From Sander lucioperca (taxonomy: Eukaryota; Chordata; Actinopteri; Perciformes; Percidae), in assembly GCF_008315115.2 (NCBI RefSeq), contig NC_050189.1, positions 24,252,144 to 24,316,143 on the forward strand: a DNA stretch of 64,000 bases, given 5' to 3'. Shown here in pieces: positions 1-10,833 of the stretch (position 1 is its first letter; the number at the start of each line of letters is the position of its first letter). The notes beneath the pieces are model-generated. The model was not told where the DNA came from, ran no database searches, and saw only the letters and a program-made list of their open reading frames with translations. The translations under genes were made by a program, and so were the position numbers.

Positions 1-462
1 TCAATGTGTCCGCATCGATGTTGTCTTGCCCTCTGCACGTGAAGTGAATGGAGGGGGAGGAGGTGGTGGCAAAAGGGTGGGAGGAGAGTGGGATGAGAGG
101 CGCACACTAAATGAATGCGATGCAAATGGCACCAGAGGACATAGGAATCAATTTACCTTATTGAAACAAATGAGAGCAGCTCAGCCCTGCCATGGTGTAT
201 TTCTTTTTTTTGGGCTGCCCCCATTGTTATTGTAATTAACCCACCCAACCCAGATCCCTGACCCTCCCTTTCACAAAAACAGCCAATCCCCTCAACTACC
301 CTGTCCTTAATGCCTGGGGTCCCTTTTACCCTAATGAAAAAGCCTTAGAGGTGCCCAGGTAAAAATGTAGGTGCTGTAATCATGATTCATGGCCCTGGTT
401 GACATGCTAAAAGGCATGGGAGATCTGCCTAGGAAAGCATTTAGGATAGGGTTTTCCATGTA
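1..462. other. Non-coding sequence, no gene seen
   Basis: No recognisable gene or transposon is visible. Positions about 47-92 are G-rich on the plus strand, with several GGG/GGAGG runs that could form a G-quadruplex. The small open frames here lack codon structure or any family resemblance. Confidence 0.5.
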
Positions 463-488
463 CCACACACACACACACACACACACAC
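463..488. repeat. (CA)13 microsatellite
   Basis: A pure CA dinucleotide run. It lies immediately left of an inverted-repeat element whose second copy, near 52.6 kb, is also directly preceded by a CA run. The association is therefore probably part of the element's structure or insertion preference. Confidence 0.95.
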
Positions 489-498
489 GGTGCATGGC

Positions 499-655
499 AC
501 TATCTTTGTGGGGACCTGTCATTGACATAATGCATTCCCTAGCCCCTTACCCTAACCTTAACCATCACAACTAAATGCCTAACCTTAACCCTTAACCTTA
601 CCCTAACCCTACTCCCCACATTCATGGAATCCCAATAACCAAAATGGACTCCACC
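499..655 (+). mobile_element. CA-associated inverted-repeat element with CCCTAA-like interior, copy 1 (truncated)
   Basis: The sequence from ACTATCTTTGTGGGGACC through the CCTAACCTTAACCCTTA stretch matches 52632-52727 over about 96 bases with one visible difference (C against A near 526). The interior is a degenerate series of CCCTAA/CCTTAA units resembling vertebrate telomere repeat. The right part diverges after about 615 and I do not see the closing inverted terminus that the second copy has, so this copy looks truncated; the right boundary is approximate. No coding capacity. The class is not certain; the terminal inversion seen in the other copy suggests a non-autonomous DNA transposon. 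Confidence 0.7.
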
Positions 656-2443
656 TAACGTTGGAATGACCTCAGAGGTGAGTGGCCAGCCAATGCCTAT
701 TTCATATAGTGATGTCCTATTGAAAATTTGCCATTATTTTGTTTAAGGGTAGGCCACATTGATGCATAACATCTAATTCCCCAGTGTGGCATGGGCATTG
801 AGTAGGGGTCTTGGGGGATGGATCAATAGTTAGAGAGAGCGATGGGGTCACGGTGAAATCAATGCGCTGGACAAACGACCTCCAGCTGCCTCCCGCACCT
901 TCCAAGCCACTTGACACCTGAGGCGATCTTTACTGAAATGTCCTCTGCTGAAATGCCACAGGGCCACAGGCTGCTGAGCAGTCACTCATGCAGGGCTCCC
1001 GAATCAAGTGGCGTATGCAAACCGGGTCTGCTGTCATCCACGGCGAAATGCCTTGGCTCAGCGTTACTACATAAACAAAACTCATGCACCTGAGAATGTC
1101 AATTACTTGCCGCCTGCCCCTTTGGACGGCCCATGCTTGATGGCCAAATTGGGATTAATTTGGGGAGGATGGGGGCCAGTGTAGAGGTGACACCGTGTCG
1201 TTCCACCCCAAAGAAAGAGAGGCGGCTGTGGCATGGAGAACAGGAGCAGCAGGCCGACTTGATTGTTCCCCTATTACCCTGCACGGCGTTTTGCATAAGC
1301 GGCAAAAGGCGCTGATGAAAACAAGTGGCGGTTTCAGGTCAGAAGCAGACACCCAGAAAATGAGCTTTTTTCCCCCCCTTTCCCTTCTTACCCTTCCGCT
1401 GGGCCGCATAATTCAGAAGAGCCATCTTGTGGAAATGTCATCGTGTGGTGGCGGCGGAGCAAGCAGTGTGACAGAATGCTGTAACGCCTCCCAGGCTGGG
1501 GACCTCGCCAGGCTTGCCACGCCCGAGTCAGCCTGACCTTGCAGGTGTTGATATATGCAGCCACATTGGTGTCAAAAAATGGACAATGGGTGCCTCTTCT
1601 TTGTGGAAGCTCTTAACCACCGCCACTTCTTCCTCCGATTTGGGTTCATTGAGAGGTGGTGCATATTTCAAAGTGAGACTGTATATGTTTATTTGCCTTA
1701 GGATATAGAATTCTTCCCTTTTTCTCTCTTTTTCTTTTTTGAACAGAGGTCAATCCCCCACTGTGCATTCCCTTTGATGCACCCACTCCCTGTTCGTCAT
1801 TTGTCTTACGTGCTGACACATCTGACAACATGCTGCTGTATTATCATCTCGCAACCCCCAGCTCTATACCGTCCACAACAACACAGGGACGGCTCAACTC
1901 CTCCACCCCTTCTCTTTCTCCTTTAGAAAACTGATTATAAATGGTCAATTTGAAAATAGACTGGAAAGTCCCCAAGGCTGCTTGCCTGCTTGTCAAATTG
2001 AAAAGGGACAAGGACAAGTCAGTCGACTTGCCCCCCCGTCCGCCGTCCTGATATTTCTGAGGCAGCCGTACGAGAGGGAACATAACAAATTCCCCCCATG
2101 CGGCGGGCAAGGCGAAGGATGACGAGGGAGGGTGGGGCGGTGGCAGCTAGCTGAGGATCTTCAACATCTAGCCCTCAGCATTTATATCAAGTCTCCACAT
2201 AGAGTCTATGGATCACTCCAGTGGGCTGGTGTTGGCAGTATCAGGAAAAGCCATAGGCTGTCAGGGAGTATGTGCCTTTCATATTTCACTGTAGACAGCC
2301 TTCCCTTCTCCCAGCCTCACTCACAGCAGCCTTTGAGGATAATATCTTCAAATCTCTCCTTGCCATGCTGAGGGGCTATTTTTAAATAGATATTTATTTC
2401 ATTCTCTCCATTTTTCTTCCTCCCTCTCCCCTCTGTCCTACAG
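656..2443. other. Unique non-coding sequence; possible conserved block near 1.0-1.55 kb
   Basis: No gene is recognised. The 1000-1550 segment is repeat-free, mixed in composition and contains TTAATTTGG and AATTACTTGCCG-like stretches of the kind seen in conserved non-coding elements. Conservation cannot be judged from one sequence. Open frames up to 113 aa occur, overlap on both strands and show no family resemblance. Confidence 0.3.
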
Positions 2444-2510
2444 GTATAGCACTTTACCGCTTGTCACCAGTGGAGAAATCTGCACTAAATGGAGAAATGC
2501 TTGATATCAG
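2444..2510 (+). other. Weak candidate internal exon
   Basis: A long pyrimidine tract (about 2400-2439) ends in CTACAG at 2443, a good vertebrate 3' splice site. The next 67 bases are open in only one frame, beginning with two bases that complete a codon, and read IALYRLSPVEKSALNGEMLD before ATCAG and a GTATTT donor-like sequence at 2511. I do not recognise the peptide. No flanking exon is visible nearby. Chance occurrence is quite possible, so this is a lead only. Confidence 0.12.
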
Positions 2511-5092
2511 GTATTTCTGTCAGCACGCATCTATGACTTTTTCTTTCTCCATTTTCTTCTTCCATTCAGTTATTTAAAAGTGAAAATCTGTCTTGTTTGT
2601 ATTGTTTTCATACCTTTGTTACAAACCAATCTCACCCTTCCAACTTTAATCTACCAAATTATTATAAACAAAGCTAAAGTTTCAGGTGAGGTGAATGAAT
2701 GCTTGATTTTATGAGTCTTCCGGTGATCTGCAGTGACTTTTTGTGTTAACAATAAAGTCCCTTTCTGATTAATTACACTAGTGAAATGGAAAGCACCCTT
2801 TGATAAAGCCGAGATGTCCATTGCGGCATGATTCATCAGGGAGGACCTTGCAATCAGATGGGACGTGTGCCTTTTCTCCAGCACGCATCCCCTCTCTCCT
2901 CAGCATACATTAGGGGAGTGTGAGCGACGGAATCATCAGATACCACGAGGTGAACTGAAGTGGTCATGAACCTAGTGTCAAACTCAAATAGCTGAATGGC
3001 GATAGATAAAACAAACAAGGAACGTGAACTGCTTGCAGGAGGAGGAGATACGTGCTACACTGTCCACAACTTTTACAGATGAGGCCCGCTAGCCCTGCAT
3101 CGCAATTGGGCTATTATCTAGCGTGACCCCCGCTAGAATTGTAACATATGACCCTAAATGTATGTATTGCATGAACTTTCTCCCCACGTAGCATTACATG
3201 AGTTATGTTTCATGTTGAATTGTGAGCTGTCCCTGCTTTCCCCCAGGGTGCACGGTCCTCCTGACCCACTGCAAAAATAGAAAGAAAAAAAAGGTAGATG
3301 GAAATTTATGAGCTACGACTTTCCCTTTAGGCTGAATGTTGCTATTAGCAATGTGACCATGCTTCAGGTTGAATACTATGGGGATAGAACACACAGTGAT
3401 ATAATACACAATAAAGCTTGTTCACTCAAAAGCCTTTTTACTCTTAGTCCTTCAAGGAAGGCCTCACACATGGACAGCTTAACTGTCTGAAGCGGCATCA
3501 TGCTCATGTTTACCATCGCAGACACAAGCATATTAGATAAAAACAAGACGCTACGACCTAATGCTTTACTATACCCTACCCTCGTATTCCCTGACGATTG
3601 TTTCTTGCACAGTAAGCACATTTGAAGTTGTTGTCTGTTATTCTTTATCTTATTTCTTTCCTCTAACCATGGCTAATAACAGTTTTTCCTATCCTCTATT
3701 TCTGGGCTAAGCCGGGTCTTAGAGCGGGCCCTCCGTTTTACAGAGAGGCAGAAAATGCTTGGGTAAGCAGAGGAAGGATTCCTCCGTTGCTACTTCAGGT
3801 AGTCCCCTCCCTCCCTTTAGCTGAGATTTCTATCCCAGGCCCTTATTATCACCAAACAAGCACTTTTTGATGATGATAAGTAATAGCCACATCCCTGTGT
3901 GTAGGAATTCACTTCTCAGGGGAGTAAGGAGAGCACGCTGGTCATTTTTCTTGCCTGTTTGGAATCCAGCGATCCCGGGTAAAATAGAGGCTGCATGGAG
4001 GGGGTGCGATTCTGTGTTTGTGCGGCACTATTCACAACAGGAGGAATGAGCAGAAGATTGTGTCAAGGGTAATGCTTTTTGATGTTTTTCGGTGCTTTTA
4101 ACTGGTTTTGGGGTAAAAATACAGAACACCAGACTTATTATAATGCTGATCAGAGAAGACATATCTCCGAGAAGACGCAAGCAAAGTGAGGCATTTATAA
4201 GTTTACCCTTCACATTACTGGTGAAATAAATCGGAAATGGCCATAGCTCCACATTAAATATTTCAATATTATCCAACTTCACAATGCGGCTGTCAAGCAG
4301 TGTGGATAATCCCAGTGATAAATCCCCAACTAGATTGTTTGGAGCAACAATGATGAAGAAGGAACACATCAGAAGGGGGGATGATTTAGGGGTCAATGCT
4401 TCCTGACAGAAGTTCTGTAGCCATTAATAGCGTAGTTGGGTGACAGCGGTGGTTGAGGAAGGGGATGATAAGCTGTGGACAAAAGTGAAGATATCCTGCG
4501 AATGAGCGGACACACAAACAGCATCTCTGGGTCTTCTAATCCCACAGACGTGCTCGACAGTGGCCTGTCAAATTGCGCCGACCAATTTGAATGCACAGCA
4601 GGGGAACCTTCCTCTTTTCAATTTGGTGGGCATCTTGTTTACTTCCTACTCTTGCTGCATCTCGCTGCCAAACACACCAACACACCCCCTCTATAATTTA
4701 GTTGGATTTGTGCGACAGTTTGATATCATAGTCTGCTAAAGGAGGAAAATAATGGAAGGGATGATGGAGAGAGGGAGGATGAAAGAGGAGAAAAATGGTA
4801 GATACAAAGGATGGAGGTGAACATTCTGAAAGGAAGTCATGTCTGAAGAGGGTTGAAATATATAGCAACATACATCAAATGAAAGATGAAACTAAACATG
4901 CCACAATACAACTGTTTTTTGGAGAGAGTTGAAGGTTTAGGTCTTGTGGGCAGAATGTTCCTTTGTCACTTTGCCCGCTATATAAGCTACGGCCTTGGGT
5001 GTGGTCTGCCAAGTATGCCTCTCAACAGAAGTGGTATTCAAAGCAGGTGTCCACCAGTATGTCAACAGCTCTGTCTGTGAGCCAAGTTAAGC
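2511..5092. other. Unique non-coding sequence, nothing recognised
   Basis: AT-rich sequence without repeats that I recognise. Open frames up to 122 aa (for example 4028-4396 on the minus strand) have no domain resemblance and no plausible splice context, and are treated as chance. Confidence 0.4.
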
Positions 5093-5195
5093 TTTGTGGG
5101 GAGCAGGGGCGGGGCTAGAAGGAGAGCACAGGGTGGCACTGCCTCCCCCCTGAAATATGATTGCCGCCCCCTGGTTCCCCCCCCCCCCCCCCAAT
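5093..5195. repeat. GC-rich repeat relic ending in a poly-C run
   Basis: A GC-rich segment (GGGGCGGGGCTAG, later TTGCCGCCCCCTGG) runs into about 16 consecutive C at 5177-5192. It resembles ends of fish DNA transposons but no second terminus is visible, so the family is unknown. The poly-C run directly abuts the hAT element that starts at 5196 and supplies part of its target-site sequence. Confidence 0.4.
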
Positions 5196-5812
5196 TAGAG
5201 GATGGATACTTATATTTTACCTTATATTTTGAAATGATGTTCGGGTTCGGGTCGGGCTCGGTCACATCAGCGCGATAAGGCATTTGTTGTAAAATGGTGC
5301 TGCGGCTCCTTTAAGAGAGCTCAGTGCGTGAGTGTGTGTGTGAAGAAAGTGGGCAGAAGAGAGCTAGAGAAAGAGGAAGCAGACGTGTAGATGCGACTGG
5401 AGCAGAGTTGGTGGAATAACTAAGTTTTGTACACAGTGTGTGCGGTGTCCGAAATAAACCCCAGACTGAAAGCCAAGTTCATTCATTTGTTCACCAGAAA
5501 CGGGATTTTAACCCCGACGTTATTCATTTCATAACGTCGGCCCTGGAGGTAACGAGTCTCCCTTGGTTTTCTTATTAACGTGCGCTTGTGCGCTGATGCG
5601 CTCATCTGTTGACATTCCCGAATGCCTTCCTACAATTGCTTAATAAAATCGGGCTTTCCACACAAACAAGCATGTGTCATTAGTATGAGAAAAAAAATGG
5701 TCGGGCTCCGACATAAATATTAATGCCTGTCGGGCTCGCGTCGGGTTCGGTTACTGCTCTGTCGGACGTAGGCCGGGCTCGGACAGAAAAATGCGGCCCA
5801 ATCCGCACTCTA
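5196..5812. mobile_element. Short hAT-type non-autonomous element
   Basis: The left end begins TAGAGGATGGAT at 5196. The right end, read on the minus strand from 5812, begins TAGAGTGCGGATTGGGC; the two agree at about 9 of the first 12 positions. The direct repeat CCCCAAT (5189-5195 and 5813-5819) touches both ends; hAT transposases normally make 8-bp duplications, and the adjacent C run could hide one base. Subterminal regions (5239-5264 and 5700-5785) are packed with TCGGGCTCGG/TCGGGTTCGG motifs, as expected for transposase binding arrays. A related right terminus ends the transposase relic at 19268. The interior has no transposase, only a 10-bp-arm hairpin at 5514-5540 and a purine-rich stretch near 5335-5385. 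Confidence 0.65.
5514..5540. other. Perfect hairpin, 10-bp arms
   Basis: CCGACGTTAT and its exact complement ATAACGTCGG are separated by the 7-base loop TCATTTC. It lies inside the short hAT element. Function is unknown; it may simply be internal structure of the element. Confidence 0.9.
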
Positions 5813-6687
5813 CCCCAATACACTGGGCTAGATTGGTGCTGTCATTCTGACAATTGTGATTTCCATTGGATCAGAGTGTCACTTGGCTGCCTGTTTTGTC
5901 ACATGACAAGTTAATTTAAGTTTCCATGATGACTACCCACAATTCTGATATAATGGAAGCAGCACTGGAATTGTTTTTTTAAAAAGTGGCAGACTGAGTT
6001 TACAGAAAATGTGTACTGTATTCGGATATATAACTTTCTGAGAACAAGTGAAATTCATAATGAATGTGTTTCATTTAGCAGAATTATATTTTGTTGTTCT
6101 ATCCTATCCAATATTTCCTATACTTCTAAGCTGATTTTCTATGTTGTATTCTGATAAATGTCTATCAAACATTTTCAGGATTACTTTGTTTATAATTGTA
6201 TGGGTTGAACACTTTCTAGAAGCTACACAAAAGAGAAGCGACATATTAGGAGCGATGTCTGTGGTCTAAATGTATAGCTATAGAGTGTGTGGTCACACGA
6301 AGGTGGTGGCTCTCCCCCGCCCTGGTGGCTGTCACAGTCGATCCCTGAGCTGCCACTGAGCAGCCTGACCTTTGGCTCTGACTTTTAGTGCATTGATCCA
6401 CCGGTCACTTTGAGCCAAGATGGCTTCCCTCGTCTCGCTTGCTCTCACCCAGTTAACCTGAGTGGACTCAGTGACTGCCTGGGCCCTCGCACGGTTCTGT
6501 GCACAACCCTGTCAAAATTATAGCTTTTTCAAGTCTAAAATCATAATGTATTCAGGAAAAAAAGAAAGGAAGAAAGGCTTTTCTTCCAGGCCAGATGGAC
6601 AGGGTCATGCTTTCTAATTTTAGGTGGTGTTAATTGCAGCCCTCTCAAGTGTTCTCACTGCCACCTTTGACTAAAGCACCATTCATA
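5813..6687. other. Non-coding sequence, nothing recognised
   Basis: AT-rich, then more mixed sequence after 6290. No coding signature, no recognised repeat. Confidence 0.4.
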
Positions 6688-6742
6688 GGCAGGGCGGCCA
6701 GGCGGGCCGGCAGGGCAGCCAGGCGGGCTGGCAGGGCGCCTG
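6688..6742. repeat. GC-rich 21-bp minisatellite, about 2.6 units
   Basis: Two 21-base units beginning GGCAGGGC (6688-6708 and 6709-6729) are followed by a partial third. The units differ at only a few positions. The length is a multiple of three, so both strands stay open and give a short Ala/Arg/Gly repeat (the open frames at 6634-6825 and 6645-6890). These frames follow from the repeat and are not evidence of a gene. Confidence 0.85.
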
Positions 6743-8154
6743 CTTTGCCAGTTGTTGCTGACACCTCCTTGGCAGCGCCAGGCCAACTCTGGCTTAGGCG
6801 TCTGCTACTGCTGCCTTCCCAGTAAGCATGTCTCATGGTACATGTTCTATAAGCAGAAATGTTGCATGCTCTCATCTGGGTATGTAACACATGTCAAGTC
6901 GGTCCCCTGTTAAATTTCAGAAACAAGTTGAATAGTATTACAGCAGTGACAGACCCTGAGAGGCATGCTGTAATTTCAAGATAAGGTTGATATGATCAAG
7001 TCGCAGCGTGCGAAAGACAAAAATGGAACAGATCCTGTGTAGTCCGTAAAACACTGCGGCTGTCTCGATCTAAGTGAGGGCATTTTGTCACTTTAAGGCC
7101 TGGGAGTTCACCTCTGAGTTGGGCCTCGTAAACATGGTCCCCGCAAAGGCAATAGAGGCGCGCGGCACGTGCAGCACAAAGCAATTCAGCATTCTAACGC
7201 CCTGTCACTGGGCTCACATTTCAACCATTCTTTATTCTCTGCCACCAGTTCCAGCAGGGTGTAAATTGTGCTGGGCTGTAATTAATCCATGTCAGGTCAG
7301 AGAGGAAGAAGAAGAAGGAAAAATGAAGGGAAACGAGCTGAAGTATGAGGTGCCTTTGATTATAGCATTACCCACACCACTCCACACACACGCCTGCGCT
7401 ATATTGTTTTGCATTCATGAAGGAAATCTGGGACCCCCAAGGAGCTGGTGCCCTCCTACAGTACTTTCATGTTTCTAAAGCCTGCTAAAGCTTTATTTGT
7501 CCCATTGTACTCTTTCTCCACTATAGGACAAAGGCAGCCTTCTAGCGTGGGCGGAACAAAATTTATATATATCTTCAAAAGACAATTCATGCTGGGCTCA
7601 TATATGTGACCACAGTATAACCCCAATCTCAATTTACACCATCAAATCAGGAGTGTAGAAAAAACTGAAATTAAAATGTGCGATCCATATAAAATATATA
7701 AAGCGTTATCAAAATCCACTCCCCTGCTGCAAAAAGTTCTAGTAAAGTCATGATGTTTAGGGAGAATAAAAGGCTCTACAACCAATTTTCAGGTTTAATG
7801 GAGGTGAAAAGGTTCATTAAGGTCCCACCTTTGGTGATATAATGATAGTTCACCCAATTCAGTAGCTTTTTGAATTAGCCCCATCAGAAGTGCTGCAGTC
7901 AATCATGTTGACAAACACTTGCATTTGAGGAAGGAAGAATGCTAATTCTGAATGAGTGTGGTAGCATCTGCTGAAGTGATTGACATTTATTGGAGTTGGA
8001 TGCCCTAGCCTTAATTTCAGTCTGTAAAGGAGAATGAAATCAAATTGGCACATAAAACCTGACTATGATGTACAACTACATATCAAGTGTGTAAGGGATG
8101 GAAGTAATATGCTAAATCTGAGGCATACATTCCTAGGTTTGTTTTTTAGCCAAC
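6743..8154. other. Non-coding sequence, nothing recognised
   Basis: Mixed then AT-rich sequence. A 134-aa open frame at 7074-7478 shows no family resemblance and no amphipathic or domain-like pattern; treated as chance. Confidence 0.4.
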
Positions 8155-8605
8155 TTACGTTGCAATGAAATTCTATGCTTCTGATACAATGACTTTGGTG
8201 ATTCTCTACTTTTTCTTTTTCTACATTTGGGCTTTTGAGTGAAATATCCCAACAACTATTACATGGATTGCCATAAAATGTGGTGTTTGACAGACATTCA
8301 TGTTCCTCTCTGGATGAACTGTAATTGGCGATCCCTTGACTTTTCATCTTGCGCCATCATCAGGTCAAAATGTTTTACCTTAAAATACCTAACTAATGCC
8401 ATTCCTGTCAGCCTCAGTTGTACTTTGTGTTTGTGTAATTAGCACAGCATGCTAACAAGCTAAAATAGGATGGTGCACATGGTAAACATTATGCTAAACA
8501 GCAGCATGTCAGCTTTGTCATTGTGAACATGTTACCATGCTAGCATTAAGCTAATGACAGCCTCACAGAGCTGCTAGCATGGTGGAAGTATAGCCTGGTT
8601 CGGGA
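8155..8605 (+). repeat. Fish interspersed repeat with TTAGC/GCTAA-rich end
   Basis: The run GTGAAATATCCCAACAAC, the GGATTGCCATAAAATGTGG segment and the tail rich in GCTAACA, CATGCTAGC and CACAGAGCTGCTAGCATGG match, from memory, a very common percomorph interspersed repeat. A degraded first copy of the same motif block seems to lie at about 8155-8205 and the clearer copy at 8225-8350, so the unit is internally repetitive. I cannot assign it to a named family and the boundaries are approximate. No coding capacity. Confidence 0.6.
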
Positions 8606-10130
8606 CTACCCTGTACTATTGTTCAGAGAGGAAAATTCTGCAGCCTCCCCTAGGCTTTACTTTGATTGGGTTTGTTTATTCAGCATAGTTGACCCATACA
8701 TTGTAATCAATAAAAGCTTCAGGTATGAAAGGAATCTATATCATGCTGTAACTACCCACGTCAATGAAAGGCTGACATGAAACTTGTGCAGCCAAAGACT
8801 GAATATAGAGTTAAGTAACCCTAGGGCCTCTTCTTATCTCATTCTTTTTTCTCATTGCGGAGCTTCACAAGTTTTGCTTCATTATTACTTCTGCTGAACA
8901 TCTCTCTTAGTCTGGTGAACACAGAAATGAGTAGGGGGGAATTTAAGTCTGTTGGGGGGAGAAACGAGTGGAGGAACCACAGCGTAGAAACTTTTTTCAG
9001 GCTCCATTTAAACTTTGAACAGATACTGTAATATGTTTCACTCCAGACTCTCAAAAGATGAGGGATTTGGGGTTTCAGTTCCTAGCCTGGTGCTCATTTA
9101 GGCCTTATTAATCTAATTACTTGCCCAATTGTACATATTTAACATCGCCCTGGTCCTCTCCCAACTCGACTATAAGAAGATGCCAGACGAACTCAGCTGG
9201 TTATACCTTTATAAGAAAATTGCTGAAGCTTGCGGATAGTGAAAAAAAAAAAGCTAAATGGCTGCAATTCATCACAGGATTACACCAATTATGGCGCTGG
9301 AATTTGGACGGGCTCAGATCACAGACCTCTTCTTCTGGGATTCCTGGCAGCCAATCCCATGTGCACACGAGTCCGATATACTAAGGCCCATTTATCTACC
9401 TTTGGGGAAGTCTGAGCCAATATTAATGCCCTGACCATGATTCCCCATCATCTGCTTTGCCCTGTTGGTGACACTAGCGGTTTACACATAGGTTATTAAT
9501 GGTCTATAAATATTCACTTGATGTTTAGTGGGACTTTGTGGCGGCCATTAGCAAAAGACGTTTGTGCCGGGCGGGGAGGCAGACAGGAGTTTCTTTATTT
9601 CTTGCTGTGACAGCGCAATAGTGTGGCTAACCTTGGAGATCTGGCCTGATGGGGAATTGGACCTTGGTTTGTGGCACTACTTTTATTCGCCTGCTTTTCA
9701 TGACTAGTGAGGCCGTGAATGATGAGCTGCATGCATCAGACCCCTCATTCTCACTTCACCAAATACAAGGTTAGGGAGGGAGGGAAGTACAGCCATTCTT
9801 TGAGCAAAACAAATCCATCAAAACTTAAATAAATATTCCTTTCTGAATGAAAACTCCACCAATACACAAATCAAAGAAGAGAAATTAAAGTACATTGTGA
9901 AAAATGAGACAGCTGCCTCTTCCTGTGTAATTTTTGCGCTCTCTACAAGTGAGCAGCAACCAGATCCGCACAAATCCAAATGCAATCAGACAGCTTCCTG
10001 GAACATGCACAGCATTATATACACCTTGCTCGCCGTGGATTAAATTGCCATTGACAAAGTCTTGTTGTTGCTCCCTCTTTTCTGGATATGATTTGAATTG
10101 GATTCATGTAGACGTTTCTGACACAATGTA
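8606..10130. other. Non-coding; possible conserved block 9.09-9.48 kb
   Basis: No gene seen. The 9090-9480 part includes TTATTAATCTAATTACTTG and further TAAT cores, followed by GC-balanced unique sequence without repeats, as is common in developmental enhancers. This is inference; there is no comparative evidence. A short A run occurs near 9240. Confidence 0.3.
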
Positions 10131-10319
10131 ATGGAGAGAGGAAGGAAGGAACAGGCGCTGGGGGAGAGGAAAGGTGAGAACAGAGAAAGACGGGGGCAAT
10201 CAGAGACAGAGGGGGAGAGAGTCGGAGGAGAGATAAAAAAAGAAACAAATCGGAAAAGGAGGGTTTAGCCAGCGAGAGACAGAGAGAGAAGAAGAGAAAG
10301 GGCTAAAAGAGAAAGAGAG
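10131..10319. repeat. Purine-rich (GA) low-complexity tract
   Basis: Nearly all bases on the plus strand are A or G, in GAGAGAGGAAGG-like blocks. The long homopurine bias can support triplex or GAGA-factor-type binding, but it may be only a decayed microsatellite. A minus-strand open frame across it (10015-10248) is low complexity and spurious. Confidence 0.8.
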
Positions 10320-10681
10320 CATGTCTGACTGTTTCACAGGTTCATTCTGATGCATGGAGACAGACAGGAGAATAGATTGGTAGCCTTGGGTGGATAAGGA
10401 CAGAACCATTCCCCAGAGAGATGGATTAGATGAGGGAGTGGAAATAAATGATCGCAGATTTTAATGGCCTTTTGGCTTGGTGCAACCCCACCTCCCCCCA
10501 CACACACACCTCCGCTACTTTTTTTGAGTTTTACAGTGATGACATCTTCACATGCCAACTGTCTACCTTTTGCAGTTTAACTTTCAAAAACAATCAACGC
10601 GGTGTTCGGCGGTAGCACAGGGGGCGAGGGAATGTGGAAGAAGCGTGTCCGTCTTCCAGTTACAGATGCATGGCGACATAG
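10320..10681. other. Non-coding, nothing recognised
   Basis: Short unique segment with a small C/CA-rich patch near 10490-10510. No feature can be supported. Confidence 0.4.
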
Positions 10682-10820
10682 GGGAAATGGACACCTGAGC
10701 TTTAGTTACATGTAGAATAGGTGACCTATACAAAGCAGGTTGTTTGTGCAACATCCACCACTCTCTCTTTCCATCCAGAGATCGTTATACAGTATGAGAA
10801 GAGTCTAAAATGTCCTTTAT
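10682..10820 (+). repeat. Unnamed dispersed repeat, copy A
   Basis: Shares GGAAATGGACACCTG, then CAT/TTAGTTACATG-like sequence, then GGTGACCTATACAAA with 16122-16231. Similarity continues weakly through a TATACAGTATGAG/TTATATGAG segment and a TGTCCTTT/TTTCCTTTGG segment. Same orientation in both copies. Family unknown; no termini or coding capacity seen. Confidence 0.6.
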
Positions 10821-10833
10821 CTTTTACTAGAAC

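Noticed and set aside
545..615. True interstitial telomere or chromosome-fusion site
   Set aside because: The CCCTAA-like units are imperfect and lie within a dispersed element that has a near-identical second copy.
4028..4396. 122-aa minus-strand open frame
   Set aside because: No family resemblance, no splice context, and length is within chance expectation for AT-rich DNA.
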